Below are positions 31,324 to 40,468 of a stretch of 64,000 bases of DNA, one piece after another; position 1 is the stretch's first letter, and the number at the start of each line of letters is the position of its first letter. The stretch spans positions 186,352 to 250,351 of the forward strand of contig NZ_LMHW01000015.1 in NCBI RefSeq assembly GCF_001428525.1. Direction: 5' to 3'. The stretch comes from Flavobacterium sp. Root186. GTDB lineage: Bacteria; Bacteroidota; Bacteroidia; Flavobacteriales; Flavobacteriaceae. The notes under the pieces are model-generated. The model had not been told where the DNA came from. It did no database searches and saw only the letters and a list, made by a program, of their open reading frames with translations. The translations under genes and the position numbers were made by a program.

Positions 31324-31767
31324 ATGGAAAACCCTTTCACCGACGAATATTTCATGAAAAAAGCTTTGCAGGAAGCCGAAGAAGCTTTTGCTAAAGGCGA
31401 AATTCCTGTTGGAGCAATTATTGTTGTGGCCGATAAAGTAATTGCAAGAAGCCATAATTTGACAGAATTACTTAATGACGTTACAGCTCATGCCGAAATG
31501 CAGTCGATAACCGCTGCGGCCAATTTTCTTGGTGGAAAATACTTGAAAGACTGCACGCTTTACGTAACTCTTGAACCTTGCCAAATGTGTGCAGGCGCTT
31601 TGTATTGGAGCCAGATTTCGAAAATCGTTTTTGGTGCGCGCGACGAACAACGAGGCTTCATAACTATGGGAACAAAACTGCATCCCAAAACCACTGTTGT
31701 TTCTGGTGTTATGGCTAATGAAGCGGCAGATTTAATGAAACGTTTTTTCTTGGAAAGACGTAAATAA
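31324..31767 (+). CDS. tadA: tRNA-specific adenosine deaminase
   Basis: This 147-residue protein is TadA, which deaminates the wobble adenosine of tRNA-Arg to inosine. The zinc-binding HAE (residues 56-58, catalytic E58) and PCQMC (85-89) motifs are intact, and the length is typical. The N-terminal region MKKALQEAEEAFAKGEIPVGAII is a family hallmark. It is transcribed divergently from the TonB-C-like gene pair. Confidence 0.95.
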   Translation: MENPFTDEYFMKKALQEAEEAFAKGEIPVGAIIVVADKVIARSHNLTELLNDVTAHAEMQSITAAANFLGGKYLKDCTLYVTLEPCQMCAGALYWSQISKIVFGARDEQRGFITMGTKLHPKTTVVSGVMANEAADLMKRFFLERRK

Positions 31768-32037
31768 AATCCTTTTGAATATTTTTATAAATGATAATTT
31801 ATGACTGATTTTTCAATAATAAAAAGCTAGCGGACAGCAGGAAATAGCTCTTAATCAATCCTACAATAACTTGTGAACTTCAACAAAAGTTAAATAATCA
31901 TTGTTAAGGAATTTTCTTCTTAAAGAAACAAAAAATACTGTACTTTTATTGTAATTTAATTTGTGTTTTGCTGTTAAGACTTTAAACAGCAGATCATATT
32001 AAATTGCTAATTTGTTAACCATTAACTCTAAATAAAA
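31768..32037 (+). other. Gap between tadA and the macroglobulin gene
   Basis: This 270-nt gap has an AT-rich stretch with a possible remnant of the 70-nt element (AGCGGACAGCAGG, about 31829-31841). No promoter with a full TAnnTTTG match, gene or clear terminator is seen. Confidence 0.4.
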
Positions 32038-35000
32038 GTGAAAGCAAAAGGTTTAGTTCTCGTATTTTTTGTGTTTTTTATTTTTCAATCCTGCGGCAGA
32101 AAATCGGCTGCAGATTTCAATTCCGATTTTTCATTATTCAAAGAGTATATAACCAGCTTTACAAGCGGAATCGTTTCCTCCGATTCTGATATTCGGGTTG
32201 TTCTGGCTTTCGATAAAAACGATTGGAAACCCAATCAGGAATTAGACGACGATTTGTTTGATATTTCACCAAATGTTCACGGAAAAGTCATTGCGCTTTC
32301 TACCAATACCATTGCTTTTATTCCCGAGAAAAAATTAAATCCGGGAACAGAATATCAGGTTACTTTAAACTTAGATAAGCTGACTGCAATTCCAAAAGAG
32401 AAAGAGGCGGCACTTTCTAAATTCAACTTTACAGTTAAAACAGTTAAGCAGGATTTTACTATAAATACCGGCGATATTCAATCGTACAGTAAAGAATATC
32501 AATATTTAAACTGCGTTTTAAAAACAGCGGATAATATTGATCTTGAAACCGCTCAAAAACTGGTTGAAGCCAAACAAAAAGGAAACAATCTTAAAATTAA
32601 ATTTGAAAAAACGACTGGTTCTGCTAAAGAATTTCGTTTTATAATTGATAGTATTCAACGTTTTTCAGAAGCTTCAAATTTGGAGATTTTATATGATGGA
32701 AATGATTTTGATATTGATCAAAAAGGACAAATCGATTTTCCGATTACAAGTATTAATGAATTTAAAATTATAAAAGTTGAAGTTCCAGATGGAAGCAATC
32801 AATCGGTTTTAATTAATTTTTCTGAACCTTTAGAAAAAGGACAGGATTTTAAAGGATTAGTTTCGATTCAGAATACCAATAATTTAAAATTTTCTACGCA
32901 AGGAAATTTATTAAAAGTATATTTTACAAACGAAACCGCTCCTAAAAAAGAAGAACCAGCTCCAGTTGTAGTTCAGGAAGAAACGGCCGAAGTTACGGTT
33001 GATTCTGCAGCAGTTGCTGTCGATTCTGCCGCTGCAGTTGTTGAAGCTCCGGTAGAAGATATAGTGGAAGTTGTTCCCGATGAAGAGCCTGAACAAGTGA
33101 TTACAGGAGAATTGCTTTTGGAAGTTTTTCAGGGAATTGAAAGCCAGTACGGTAAAAAAATGGAAGCAAACTATTCTGAAAAAATCTCTTTTGATCAGAT
33201 AAAACCAAGTGTTCGTTTTATTAAAAATGGAACAATTCTGCCAAGTTCAAATAATTTAAAACTGAATTTTGAAGCCGTAAATTTAAGTGCTGTTGATGTA
33301 AAAGTGTATAAAATTTATAAAAATAATATTTTGCAGTTTCTTCAATATAACGAATTGAACGGTGCGCAAAACCTCAAAAAAGTAGCGCAGCCTATTGCAA
33401 AAACAACGCTTAGTTTAAGGGAAAGCACACTTGTAAATCTAACGAAATGGAATACATATGCTTTAGATTTATCTAAAATTATAAAACCGGAACCGGGAGC
33501 GATTTACAGAGTTGAGTTTGAATATAAAAAGAAATACGCGCTGTATAAATGTGAAACATCAGACGGAAATCAGGATGAAACAGAGGAAGAAGAAGTTGAT
33601 GAAAATGATGTAAACTACAGTGGAAACTCATATGACGATTATTACTATGATGATTATGAGTGGAGAGAAAGTCAGGATCCTTGCTCTGGATCGTATTATT
33701 ATAATGCTAAAATCGCGACTAATATTCTGGCTTCAGATTTAGGTGTTATTGCTAAAAGAGGAGAAAATAAATCGTATTTATTTGCTGTAAATAATATTGT
33801 TACGACAGAACCGGTTTCGAACGCAAGAGTTGATTTGTACAATTTTCAACAGCAAAAAATCGCAACACAAGCAACAAGCAGCGAAGGAATTGCTTCTTTT
33901 CAGCTGGATAAATTTGCCTATTTTGCGATTGTTACTTTAGGCGATCAATCGACATATGTAAAGCTTGACGACGGACTTTCATTATCTTTAAGTAATTTTG
34001 ATGTTGCCGGAGAGACTTTACAAAAAGGTTTAAAAGGATTTATTTACGGAGAAAGAGGCGTGTGGCGTCCGGGAGATAATTTGTATTTGTCTTTTATTTT
34101 AAATGATGCAGCAAATAAACTTCCAAAATCACATCCAATAAAATTCAGACTAAACGATCCGAATGGAAAAACAGTTTATCAAACCGTTCAAAAAACGAAT
34201 GATTTAAATCATTATGCCTTTATAGTACCGACAAATCAGGATGCACCAACTGGAAATTGGGAAGCAATGGTAAGCGTTGGCGGAGCTAAATTTTATAAGA
34301 GTATTAAAATAGAAACGATCAAACCAAATCGTTTAAAAATCAAAAATACTTTTACCAGAAAAACACTTTCATCATCTTATCCAAATACAGATAATCTAGA
34401 AGTGACTTGGCTTCACGGTGCAATTGCTAAAAATTTAAATGTAGAAATGCAGGCTAAATTTTCGCAGCAAACCACAACCTTTAAAAGCTATGAAAAATAT
34501 AGTTTTGATGATATGGTTCGTCAGTTTAGTACAGAAGAAATCAATGTTTTTTCAGGAAAATTAAATGAAAGCGGAAAAGCATCAGTAAATATTCAGCCAA
34601 GATTACAAGGTCAGGCACCGGGGATGCTTCGCGCTTCATTTATTACAAAAGTGTATGAAGAAGGCGGGGATTTTAGTACCGATGTTATCTCGACAACCTA
34701 TTCGCCATATAAAACCTATGTTGGGGTAAAATCGCCTGAATTAAACAAGTATAACATGCTTGAAACCAGAACGAATAATCGTTTTGAAGTGGTAACGGTT
34801 GATGAAAACGGAAGACCAAAAGCAGTTCGAAATCTTGAAGTGAGAATCTACAAAGTGGACTGGAGATGGTGGTGGGATTCTTCGAGTGATAATTTATCAA
34901 ATTATAATTCATCAAACTCGACAACAGCTTATAAATCTACTATAATTAACACCGATTCAAGCGGAAAAGGAAGTTTTCAATTTGCTTTAACCGATGAAGA

Positions 35001-37716
35001 ATGGGGACGTTATTTAATTCGTGTTGAAGATCCAAACGACGGACATGCTACAGCTTTAACCGTAAATATTGACTGGCCAATTTGGTCTGGAAAAACAAGA
35101 AACAGAGATGCTTCGACAGCCAATATGTTAGTTTTTTCTACAGATAAAAAGAATTATGCAGTTGGAGAAAAAGCACAAATTTCTTTTCCTTCAAGCGAAG
35201 GCGGACGTGCTTTAATTTCAATAGAAAATGGCTCTCGAGTAGTACAGACACTTTGGGCAGAAACTAAAAACGGAGAAACAAAAGTTGAAATTCCAATTAC
35301 GGGAGCAATGGCACCAAATGTGTATTTTAATATCACTTTATTACAGCCGCACGCGACAACTAAAAATGATTCGCCAATTCGTATGTACGGAATTGTTCCG
35401 ATTGAAGTGGTGGATAAAAACACGATTTTGGCACCAACAATTAATATGCCTGATGTATTAAAACCTGAACAGCCATTTACGGTTAAAGTGGGTGAAAAAT
35501 CAGGAAAAGAAATGACCTATACGATCGCCGTTGTTGATGAAGGATTGCTGGATTTAACTCGTTTTAAAACGCCAAATGCATGGGATAGTTTCTATGTTCG
35601 TGAAGCATTAGGTGTAAAAACATGGGATGTTTACGATGACGTAATTGGGGCTTACGGCGGAAAAATAAACCAGATTTTCAGTATTGGTGGAGATCAGGAT
35701 TTAGGCGGTGGAAAAGCTAAAAAAGCAAACCGTTTTAAACCGGTTGTATTGTATTATGGACCTTTTAAATTAGAAAAAGGAGAAACAAAATCACATCAGT
35801 TAAAACTTCCAAAATATATTGGTTCTGTTAGAACAATGGTTGTAGCAGGAGATGCAGCTACAAGTGCTTACGGAAGTGTAGAAAAAGCAACTCCGGTTAG
35901 AAGTCCGTTAATGGTTTTGGCTTCGTTGCCAAGAAAAATTTCGCCTTCAGAAAAAGTTACAATTCCGGTGACCGTTTTTGCAACTGAAAACAAGATTAAA
36001 AATGTTTCAATTCAGATCAAAACAAGCAACGGATTAAAAGTAATGGGAAGTGCAGTTCAAAAACTAAGTTTTGCACAGCCAGACGAAAAAATGGCGTATT
36101 TCAATTTAGTTGTAGGCTCAGCAACCGGAATTGCAAAAGTTCAGGTTATTGCAACATCAGGAAATGAAAAATCAAGTTACGATGTTGAAATTGATATGAC
36201 GAACCCAAATCCGGTTACGAGTACTTTTACAGATGTTATTTTAACACCAAATAGTACAAAAACAATTTCATGGAAAACCTTTGGCGTTGCCGGAAGTAAT
36301 AAAGCAAGACTAGAAGTTTCGTCTATGCCTTCGATGAATTTGAACGGAAGAATGCAATACTTGATTCAGTATCCGCATGGCTGTGTAGAGCAGACAACAT
36401 CTTCAGTTTTTCCTCAATTATTCCTAAGTGATGTTGCCGATATTGATACCAAACGCAAAGATATTATCCAAAAAAATATCGCAGCCGGAATTGCAAGATT
36501 AGGAAACTTCCAGTTATCAAACGGTGGATTGCCTTACTGGCAGGGAAATGCAATTGCAGACGATTGGGGAACTTCATACGCTGGACATTTCTTGATTGAA
36601 GCAGAGAAAAAAGGATATGTGTTGCCGATTAATTTCAAATCAAAATGGCTTTCATATCAGCAAAAAGAAGCGAAACAATGGCGTTTTGAACCAAAATACG
36701 GAAACGATCTGGCTCAGGCTTATAGATTATATACTCTGGCTTTAGCAGGAAATGCCGATTTATCGTCAATGAACAGACTTCGAGAAACAAAATCAATTTC
36801 GAACGAAAGTAAGCTTCGTTTAGCTGCTGCTTATGTTTTAGCCGGACAAAAATCAGCCGGACAGAATTTGTTCCTAAAAACAAGTATTGATGGAGATTCA
36901 GACGGTTATAATTATTACTATTATGGTTCAGACGAAAGAAACAGAGCAATGGCTTTAGAAACACTGCTTCTTTTAGATCAAAAACAAAAAGCATTTACAA
37001 TGGCGGCTAAATTAGCCAAAGAAATGTCAGCAAATCAATGGATGAGTACACAGACTACGGCTTACTGTTTGTATTCGATGTCGAAATTTGCAATTAGCAA
37101 CGGACCAAAAGGGATTAATATCCAGTTTAATAAAAATGGCAAAGGAGAAACAATAAACACCCAAAAAACAATTGCAGATCGTAGTTTATCTGTTGCAAGC
37201 GGAACAAATAGTATCACATTAAAGAATCTTAAAAATAATACGGTTTATGTTCGTGTACTGAATACTGGAATTTTACCAATCGGACATGAAAATGCTGTTC
37301 AAAGTGATGTTTCGGCAAGTATTGTTTTCAAAAATAGGAAAGGAAGTACTATCGATGTTTCAAGAATAAGTCAGGGAACAGAATTTATAGCTGAGGTTAC
37401 GATTAAAAACGAAAGAAATGAAAGTGTTCAAAATGTAGCGTTATCACAAATCCTGCCTTCAGGGTTCGAAATTGTAAACACACGTTTCACAGATTACGGA
37501 GATGCAGTAAATAATATTGCCGATTATATAGATATTCGCGATGATAGAACTAATTTCTACTTCGGAATGAAATCCAGAGAAACTAAAGTTTTCAGAATTC
37601 TGCTAAACGCATCCTATTTAGGGAATTACTATTTACCAGGATTACAATGTGAAGCCATGTACGACAATACATTTCTGGCAAGAACAAAAGGATTCTGGGT
37701 TGAGGTTGTGAAGTAA
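32038..37716 (+). CDS. Alpha-2-macroglobulin family lipoprotein with thioester motif
   Basis: This very large protein has 1892 residues, starts at GTG, and has a lipobox cysteine at residue 19 (FIFQSC). It carries alpha-2-macroglobulin features: MG domains, including a segment with the LKGFIYGERGVWRPGDNLY signature near residue 665, and the thioester motif GCVEQT with cysteine about 1449 and glutamine about 1452. Bacterial macroglobulins are periplasmic or lipid-anchored protease traps. A stretch of Asp, Glu and Tyr (about 510-550) is unusual. The following gene is pbpC, the usual partner, which fits an envelope-repair role as proposed for E. coli YfhM. Confidence 0.92.
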   Translation: MKAKGLVLVFFVFFIFQSCGRKSAADFNSDFSLFKEYITSFTSGIVSSDSDIRVVLAFDKNDWKPNQELDDDLFDISPNVHGKVIALSTNTIAFIPEKKLNPGTEYQVTLNLDKLTAIPKEKEAALSKFNFTVKTVKQDFTINTGDIQSYSKEYQYLNCVLKTADNIDLETAQKLVEAKQKGNNLKIKFEKTTGSAKEFRFIIDSIQRFSEASNLEILYDGNDFDIDQKGQIDFPITSINEFKIIKVEVPDGSNQSVLINFSEPLEKGQDFKGLVSIQNTNNLKFSTQGNLLKVYFTNETAPKKEEPAPVVVQEETAEVTVDSAAVAVDSAAAVVEAPVEDIVEVVPDEEPEQVITGELLLEVFQGIESQYGKKMEANYSEKISFDQIKPSVRFIKNGTILPSSNNLKLNFEAVNLSAVDVKVYKIYKNNILQFLQYNELNGAQNLKKVAQPIAKTTLSLRESTLVNLTKWNTYALDLSKIIKPEPGAIYRVEFEYKKKYALYKCETSDGNQDETEEEEVDENDVNYSGNSYDDYYYDDYEWRESQDPCSGSYYYNAKIATNILASDLGVIAKRGENKSYLFAVNNIVTTEPVSNARVDLYNFQQQKIATQATSSEGIASFQLDKFAYFAIVTLGDQSTYVKLDDGLSLSLSNFDVAGETLQKGLKGFIYGERGVWRPGDNLYLSFILNDAANKLPKSHPIKFRLNDPNGKTVYQTVQKTNDLNHYAFIVPTNQDAPTGNWEAMVSVGGAKFYKSIKIETIKPNRLKIKNTFTRKTLSSSYPNTDNLEVTWLHGAIAKNLNVEMQAKFSQQTTTFKSYEKYSFDDMVRQFSTEEINVFSGKLNESGKASVNIQPRLQGQAPGMLRASFITKVYEEGGDFSTDVISTTYSPYKTYVGVKSPELNKYNMLETRTNNRFEVVTVDENGRPKAVRNLEVRIYKVDWRWWWDSSSDNLSNYNSSNSTTAYKSTIINTDSSGKGSFQFALTDEEWGRYLIRVEDPNDGHATALTVNIDWPIWSGKTRNRDASTANMLVFSTDKKNYAVGEKAQISFPSSEGGRALISIENGSRVVQTLWAETKNGETKVEIPITGAMAPNVYFNITLLQPHATTKNDSPIRMYGIVPIEVVDKNTILAPTINMPDVLKPEQPFTVKVGEKSGKEMTYTIAVVDEGLLDLTRFKTPNAWDSFYVREALGVKTWDVYDDVIGAYGGKINQIFSIGGDQDLGGGKAKKANRFKPVVLYYGPFKLEKGETKSHQLKLPKYIGSVRTMVVAGDAATSAYGSVEKATPVRSPLMVLASLPRKISPSEKVTIPVTVFATENKIKNVSIQIKTSNGLKVMGSAVQKLSFAQPDEKMAYFNLVVGSATGIAKVQVIATSGNEKSSYDVEIDMTNPNPVTSTFTDVILTPNSTKTISWKTFGVAGSNKARLEVSSMPSMNLNGRMQYLIQYPHGCVEQTTSSVFPQLFLSDVADIDTKRKDIIQKNIAAGIARLGNFQLSNGGLPYWQGNAIADDWGTSYAGHFLIEAEKKGYVLPINFKSKWLSYQQKEAKQWRFEPKYGNDLAQAYRLYTLALAGNADLSSMNRLRETKSISNESKLRLAAAYVLAGQKSAGQNLFLKTSIDGDSDGYNYYYYGSDERNRAMALETLLLLDQKQKAFTMAAKLAKEMSANQWMSTQTTAYCLYSMSKFAISNGPKGINIQFNKNGKGETINTQKTIADRSLSVASGTNSITLKNLKNNTVYVRVLNTGILPIGHENAVQSDVSASIVFKNRKGSTIDVSRISQGTEFIAEVTIKNERNESVQNVALSQILPSGFEIVNTRFTDYGDAVNNIADYIDIRDDRTNFYFGMKSRETKVFRILLNASYLGNYYLPGLQCEAMYDNTFLARTKGFWVEVVK

Positions 37717-37719
37717 ATT

Positions 37720-37871
37720 TATAGCCCGCGGATTTGACGGATAAAACGGATTAATACAGATTTTTTTAAATTACTCTGCGAAAACCTGTTTTACCTGTAA
37801 AATCTGTGGGCAAAAAAAACTTTGCGAACTTTGCGATAACTTAGCGTCTTTGCGGTTAAATAAAATCAGTC
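37720..37871 (+). repeat. Word repeats before pbpC
   Basis: The gap opens with CCGCGGATTTGACGGAT and AAATCTGTGGGC words. It ends with AACTTTGCGAACTTTGCG and CTTAGCGTCTTTGCGG directly ahead of the start codon. These repeat words also precede metH (3297-3320). Confidence 0.5.
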
Positions 37872-40247
37872 TTGAAAAATAAACTTTTAGCGTTTTTCCA
37901 ACGCATTCTAAACTGGATAAAAAGAAACAAAATAAAATCAGCAATTGCATTTGTGCTCTTGCTGATTTACTATTTTTCCCTTCCCCGAACTTTATTCAAA
38001 GAACCGTATTCAACCGTTATTGAAAGTAAGGAAGGAGAATTACTCGGTGCCAAAATCGCCCGAGATGGACAATGGCGTTTTCCTGAACAGGACAGTGTTC
38101 CTGATAAATTCAAAAAATGTATTGTTTATTTTGAAGATGAGTATTTCTACAAACATCCGGGATTTAATCCGGGGGCAATGGTAAATGCTTTTAAGCAAAA
38201 CAGAAAAGCGGGAAAAGTGGTAAGAGGAGGAAGTACCTTAACACAGCAAGTTATCCGATTATCCCGAAAAGGAAAAAACAGAACCTATTTTGAAAAGTTT
38301 CTTGAAATTATTCTCGCAACCAGATTAGAATTAGGATATTCTAAAAATGAAATTCTCGAAATGTACGCTGCCCATGCGCCATTTGGAGGAAATGTAGTGG
38401 GGTTAGAAATGGCTTCCTGGCGTTACTTTGGCGTGCAGTCGAATCAATTATCTTGGGCAGAAAACGCTGTTTTGGCTGTTTTACCCAATGCTCCAAGTTT
38501 GATTTACCCGGGAAAAAATCAGATAAAATTACTGAACAAACGAAACAGGCTTTTACGCAAATTGCATCAGGAAGGAATAATTGATCAGCAGACGTATGAA
38601 CTTTCGATAGAAGAACCTTTACCTCAAAAACCATATGATCTGCCTCAAATTGCACCGCATTTACTGCAAAGAGCAGCAAAAAGTGAAGAAGGGACCCGAG
38701 TAAAAACTACGATTGATTATGCCTTGCAAAATAGGGTAAATCAAATTGCAAGATATTATTACAATCAATATAAACAGAATGAGGTTCATAATCTCGCTAT
38801 TTTGGTAATTGATGTTCAAAACAGAAATGTAATGAGTTATGTTGGAAATTCTCCAGCCGATATCGATCATCAAAAAGATGTTGATATTATTGATGCTCCA
38901 AGAAGTACCGGAAGTATTTTAAAACCGCTTTTGTACGGCGCAATGCTCGATGATGGCGAATTACTTCCCAATACTTTAGTGGCTGATGTTCCAACTCAGA
39001 TTTCTGGTTATACACCGCAGAATTTTAATCTCACTTTTGATGGTGCTGTGCCGGCTCACAGAGCTTTGTCACGTTCGTTAAATATTCCTGCAGTCTTGAT
39101 GCTGCAGGATTTTGGGGTAAACAAGTTTTATGAAGAACTGCAAAAGTTTAGATTAAAAAACATAAACAAAACCCCTGATCATTATGGTTTGTCGCTTATT
39201 TTAGGTGGAGCCGAAAGTAATCTGTGGGATTTATGCCGAACGTATGCAAATCTTTCTTCTACGGTTAATTATTATACTAAAAATAACGGAAAATACCGAA
39301 CAAATGAATTCACGGAGCTGAATTATAAAAGCGATTTTAAGCCTGATTTTGGCTCAGAAACGAACCAGAAGAATATTTTAGGAGCCGGATCAATTTGGTT
39401 AACCTATAATGCAATGGAAGAAGTTAACAGGCCGGAAGGAGATGAAGCATGGAAATTTTATGACAGTTCTTTAAAAATTGCATGGAAAACGGGAACAAGT
39501 TTCGGAAACCGTGATGCGTGGGCAATTGGTACAAATTCAAGATATGTAGTAGGAATCTGGGTTGGAAATGCAACCGGGGAAGGAAGACCAACTTTAACCG
39601 GAGTTACAAGTGCTGCTCCAATTTTATTCGACGTTTTTAATTTACTGCCAAGACAAAGATGGTTTGATATTCCGTATAAAGATTTAGAAGAAGTTGAGGT
39701 TTGTCGCTTAAGTGGCTATTTGGCAAAAGAAAACTGTCCGAAAATTAAACAATGGGTTTCTAAAAAAGGGAAATCTACTGCAGTTTGTCCTTATCATAAA
39801 ACAATTCATTTAGATAAAACAGAACAATTTCAGGTAAACAGCAGCTGTGAAAGTATCGAAAATATTGTGACTAAAAACTGGTTTATACTGCCTCCGGTTA
39901 TGGCTTGGTATTATAAAAGCCAGCATATTGAATATCTGCCTTTGCCACCATTTAAAGAAGGATGCGAAGGAACGCAAAGCAAAACAATGGATTTTATTTA
40001 CCCGAAAGCAAACAGTAAAATTTACCTGACTAAGGATTTCAATAGTAAAGTACAGCCCGTAATTTTAAAAGTAGCTTATTCTGAAAGAGATAAAGAATTG
40101 TTTTGGTATATCGATAATGTTTATAAAGCAACAACAAAAACCTTTCACGAACTGCCTATTACACCAACAACAGGAATACACTATATTACGGTTGTTGATG
40201 CTTCTGGAAATGAAATTCGAAGAAAAATAGAAATTGTTAGAGAGTAA
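37872..40247 (+). CDS. pbpC: Penicillin-binding protein 1C
   Basis: This 791-residue bifunctional enzyme polymerises and crosslinks peptidoglycan. A short cytoplasmic start and one membrane span (about 21-38) are followed by a GT51 domain with FEDEYFYKHPGF (about 90-101) and RGGSTLTQQVIR. The transpeptidase domain contains GSILKP (SxxK), SRSLN (SxN) and KTGTSFGNRDAW. A C-terminal BiPBP-type domain (about 700-791) completes the 1C type. The start is a TTG at 37872, since no ATG lies near and the frame fits the family. It pairs with the macroglobulin gene upstream. Confidence 0.93.
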   Translation: MKNKLLAFFQRILNWIKRNKIKSAIAFVLLLIYYFSLPRTLFKEPYSTVIESKEGELLGAKIARDGQWRFPEQDSVPDKFKKCIVYFEDEYFYKHPGFNPGAMVNAFKQNRKAGKVVRGGSTLTQQVIRLSRKGKNRTYFEKFLEIILATRLELGYSKNEILEMYAAHAPFGGNVVGLEMASWRYFGVQSNQLSWAENAVLAVLPNAPSLIYPGKNQIKLLNKRNRLLRKLHQEGIIDQQTYELSIEEPLPQKPYDLPQIAPHLLQRAAKSEEGTRVKTTIDYALQNRVNQIARYYYNQYKQNEVHNLAILVIDVQNRNVMSYVGNSPADIDHQKDVDIIDAPRSTGSILKPLLYGAMLDDGELLPNTLVADVPTQISGYTPQNFNLTFDGAVPAHRALSRSLNIPAVLMLQDFGVNKFYEELQKFRLKNINKTPDHYGLSLILGGAESNLWDLCRTYANLSSTVNYYTKNNGKYRTNEFTELNYKSDFKPDFGSETNQKNILGAGSIWLTYNAMEEVNRPEGDEAWKFYDSSLKIAWKTGTSFGNRDAWAIGTNSRYVVGIWVGNATGEGRPTLTGVTSAAPILFDVFNLLPRQRWFDIPYKDLEEVEVCRLSGYLAKENCPKIKQWVSKKGKSTAVCPYHKTIHLDKTEQFQVNSSCESIENIVTKNWFILPPVMAWYYKSQHIEYLPLPPFKEGCEGTQSKTMDFIYPKANSKIYLTKDFNSKVQPVILKVAYSERDKELFWYIDNVYKATTKTFHELPITPTTGIHYITVVDASGNEIRRKIEIVRE

Positions 40248-40310
40248 ATGGTGAAAATAAATTTCAATTTTTAAAATTCCAAATCCCAATGTTTCATTAT
40301 AAAGCCTGTT

Positions 40311-40375
40311 TGTCAGGCTGAGCGAAGTCGAAGCCCTTTTGAGCAGGGAAGCCTTCGACTTCGCTCAAGGTGACA
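40311..40375 (+). repeat. CTGAGCGAAGTCGAAG inverted repeat, copy 1
   Basis: The left arm GTCAGGCTGAGCGAAGTCG and right arm CGACTTCGCTCAAGGTGAC are imperfect inverted repeats with a short centre. The same family occurs at 47687-47742 and as one arm at 11182-11211. Confidence 0.7.
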
Positions 40376-40400
40376 TTATGTTTGAAATGCTGTATGAAAT

Positions 40401-40422
40401 TGCTTCGTCCCTCGCAATGACG
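40401..40422 (+). repeat. GTCATTGCGAGG-family single arm
   Basis: TGCTTCGTCCCTCGCAATGA matches the right arm of the elements at 8969-9050 and 52403-52486. Confidence 0.6.
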
Positions 40423-40424
40423 CA

Positions 40425-40468
40425 CAAAAAAACCGCCCCGATTCATCGGGGCGGTTTTGTTTTTTTAT
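40425..40468. terminator. Convergent terminator between pbpC and rng
   Basis: AACCGCCCCGAT and ATCGGGGCGGTT form a strong GC-rich stem around TC, with A-run and T-run on either side. Confidence 0.88.
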
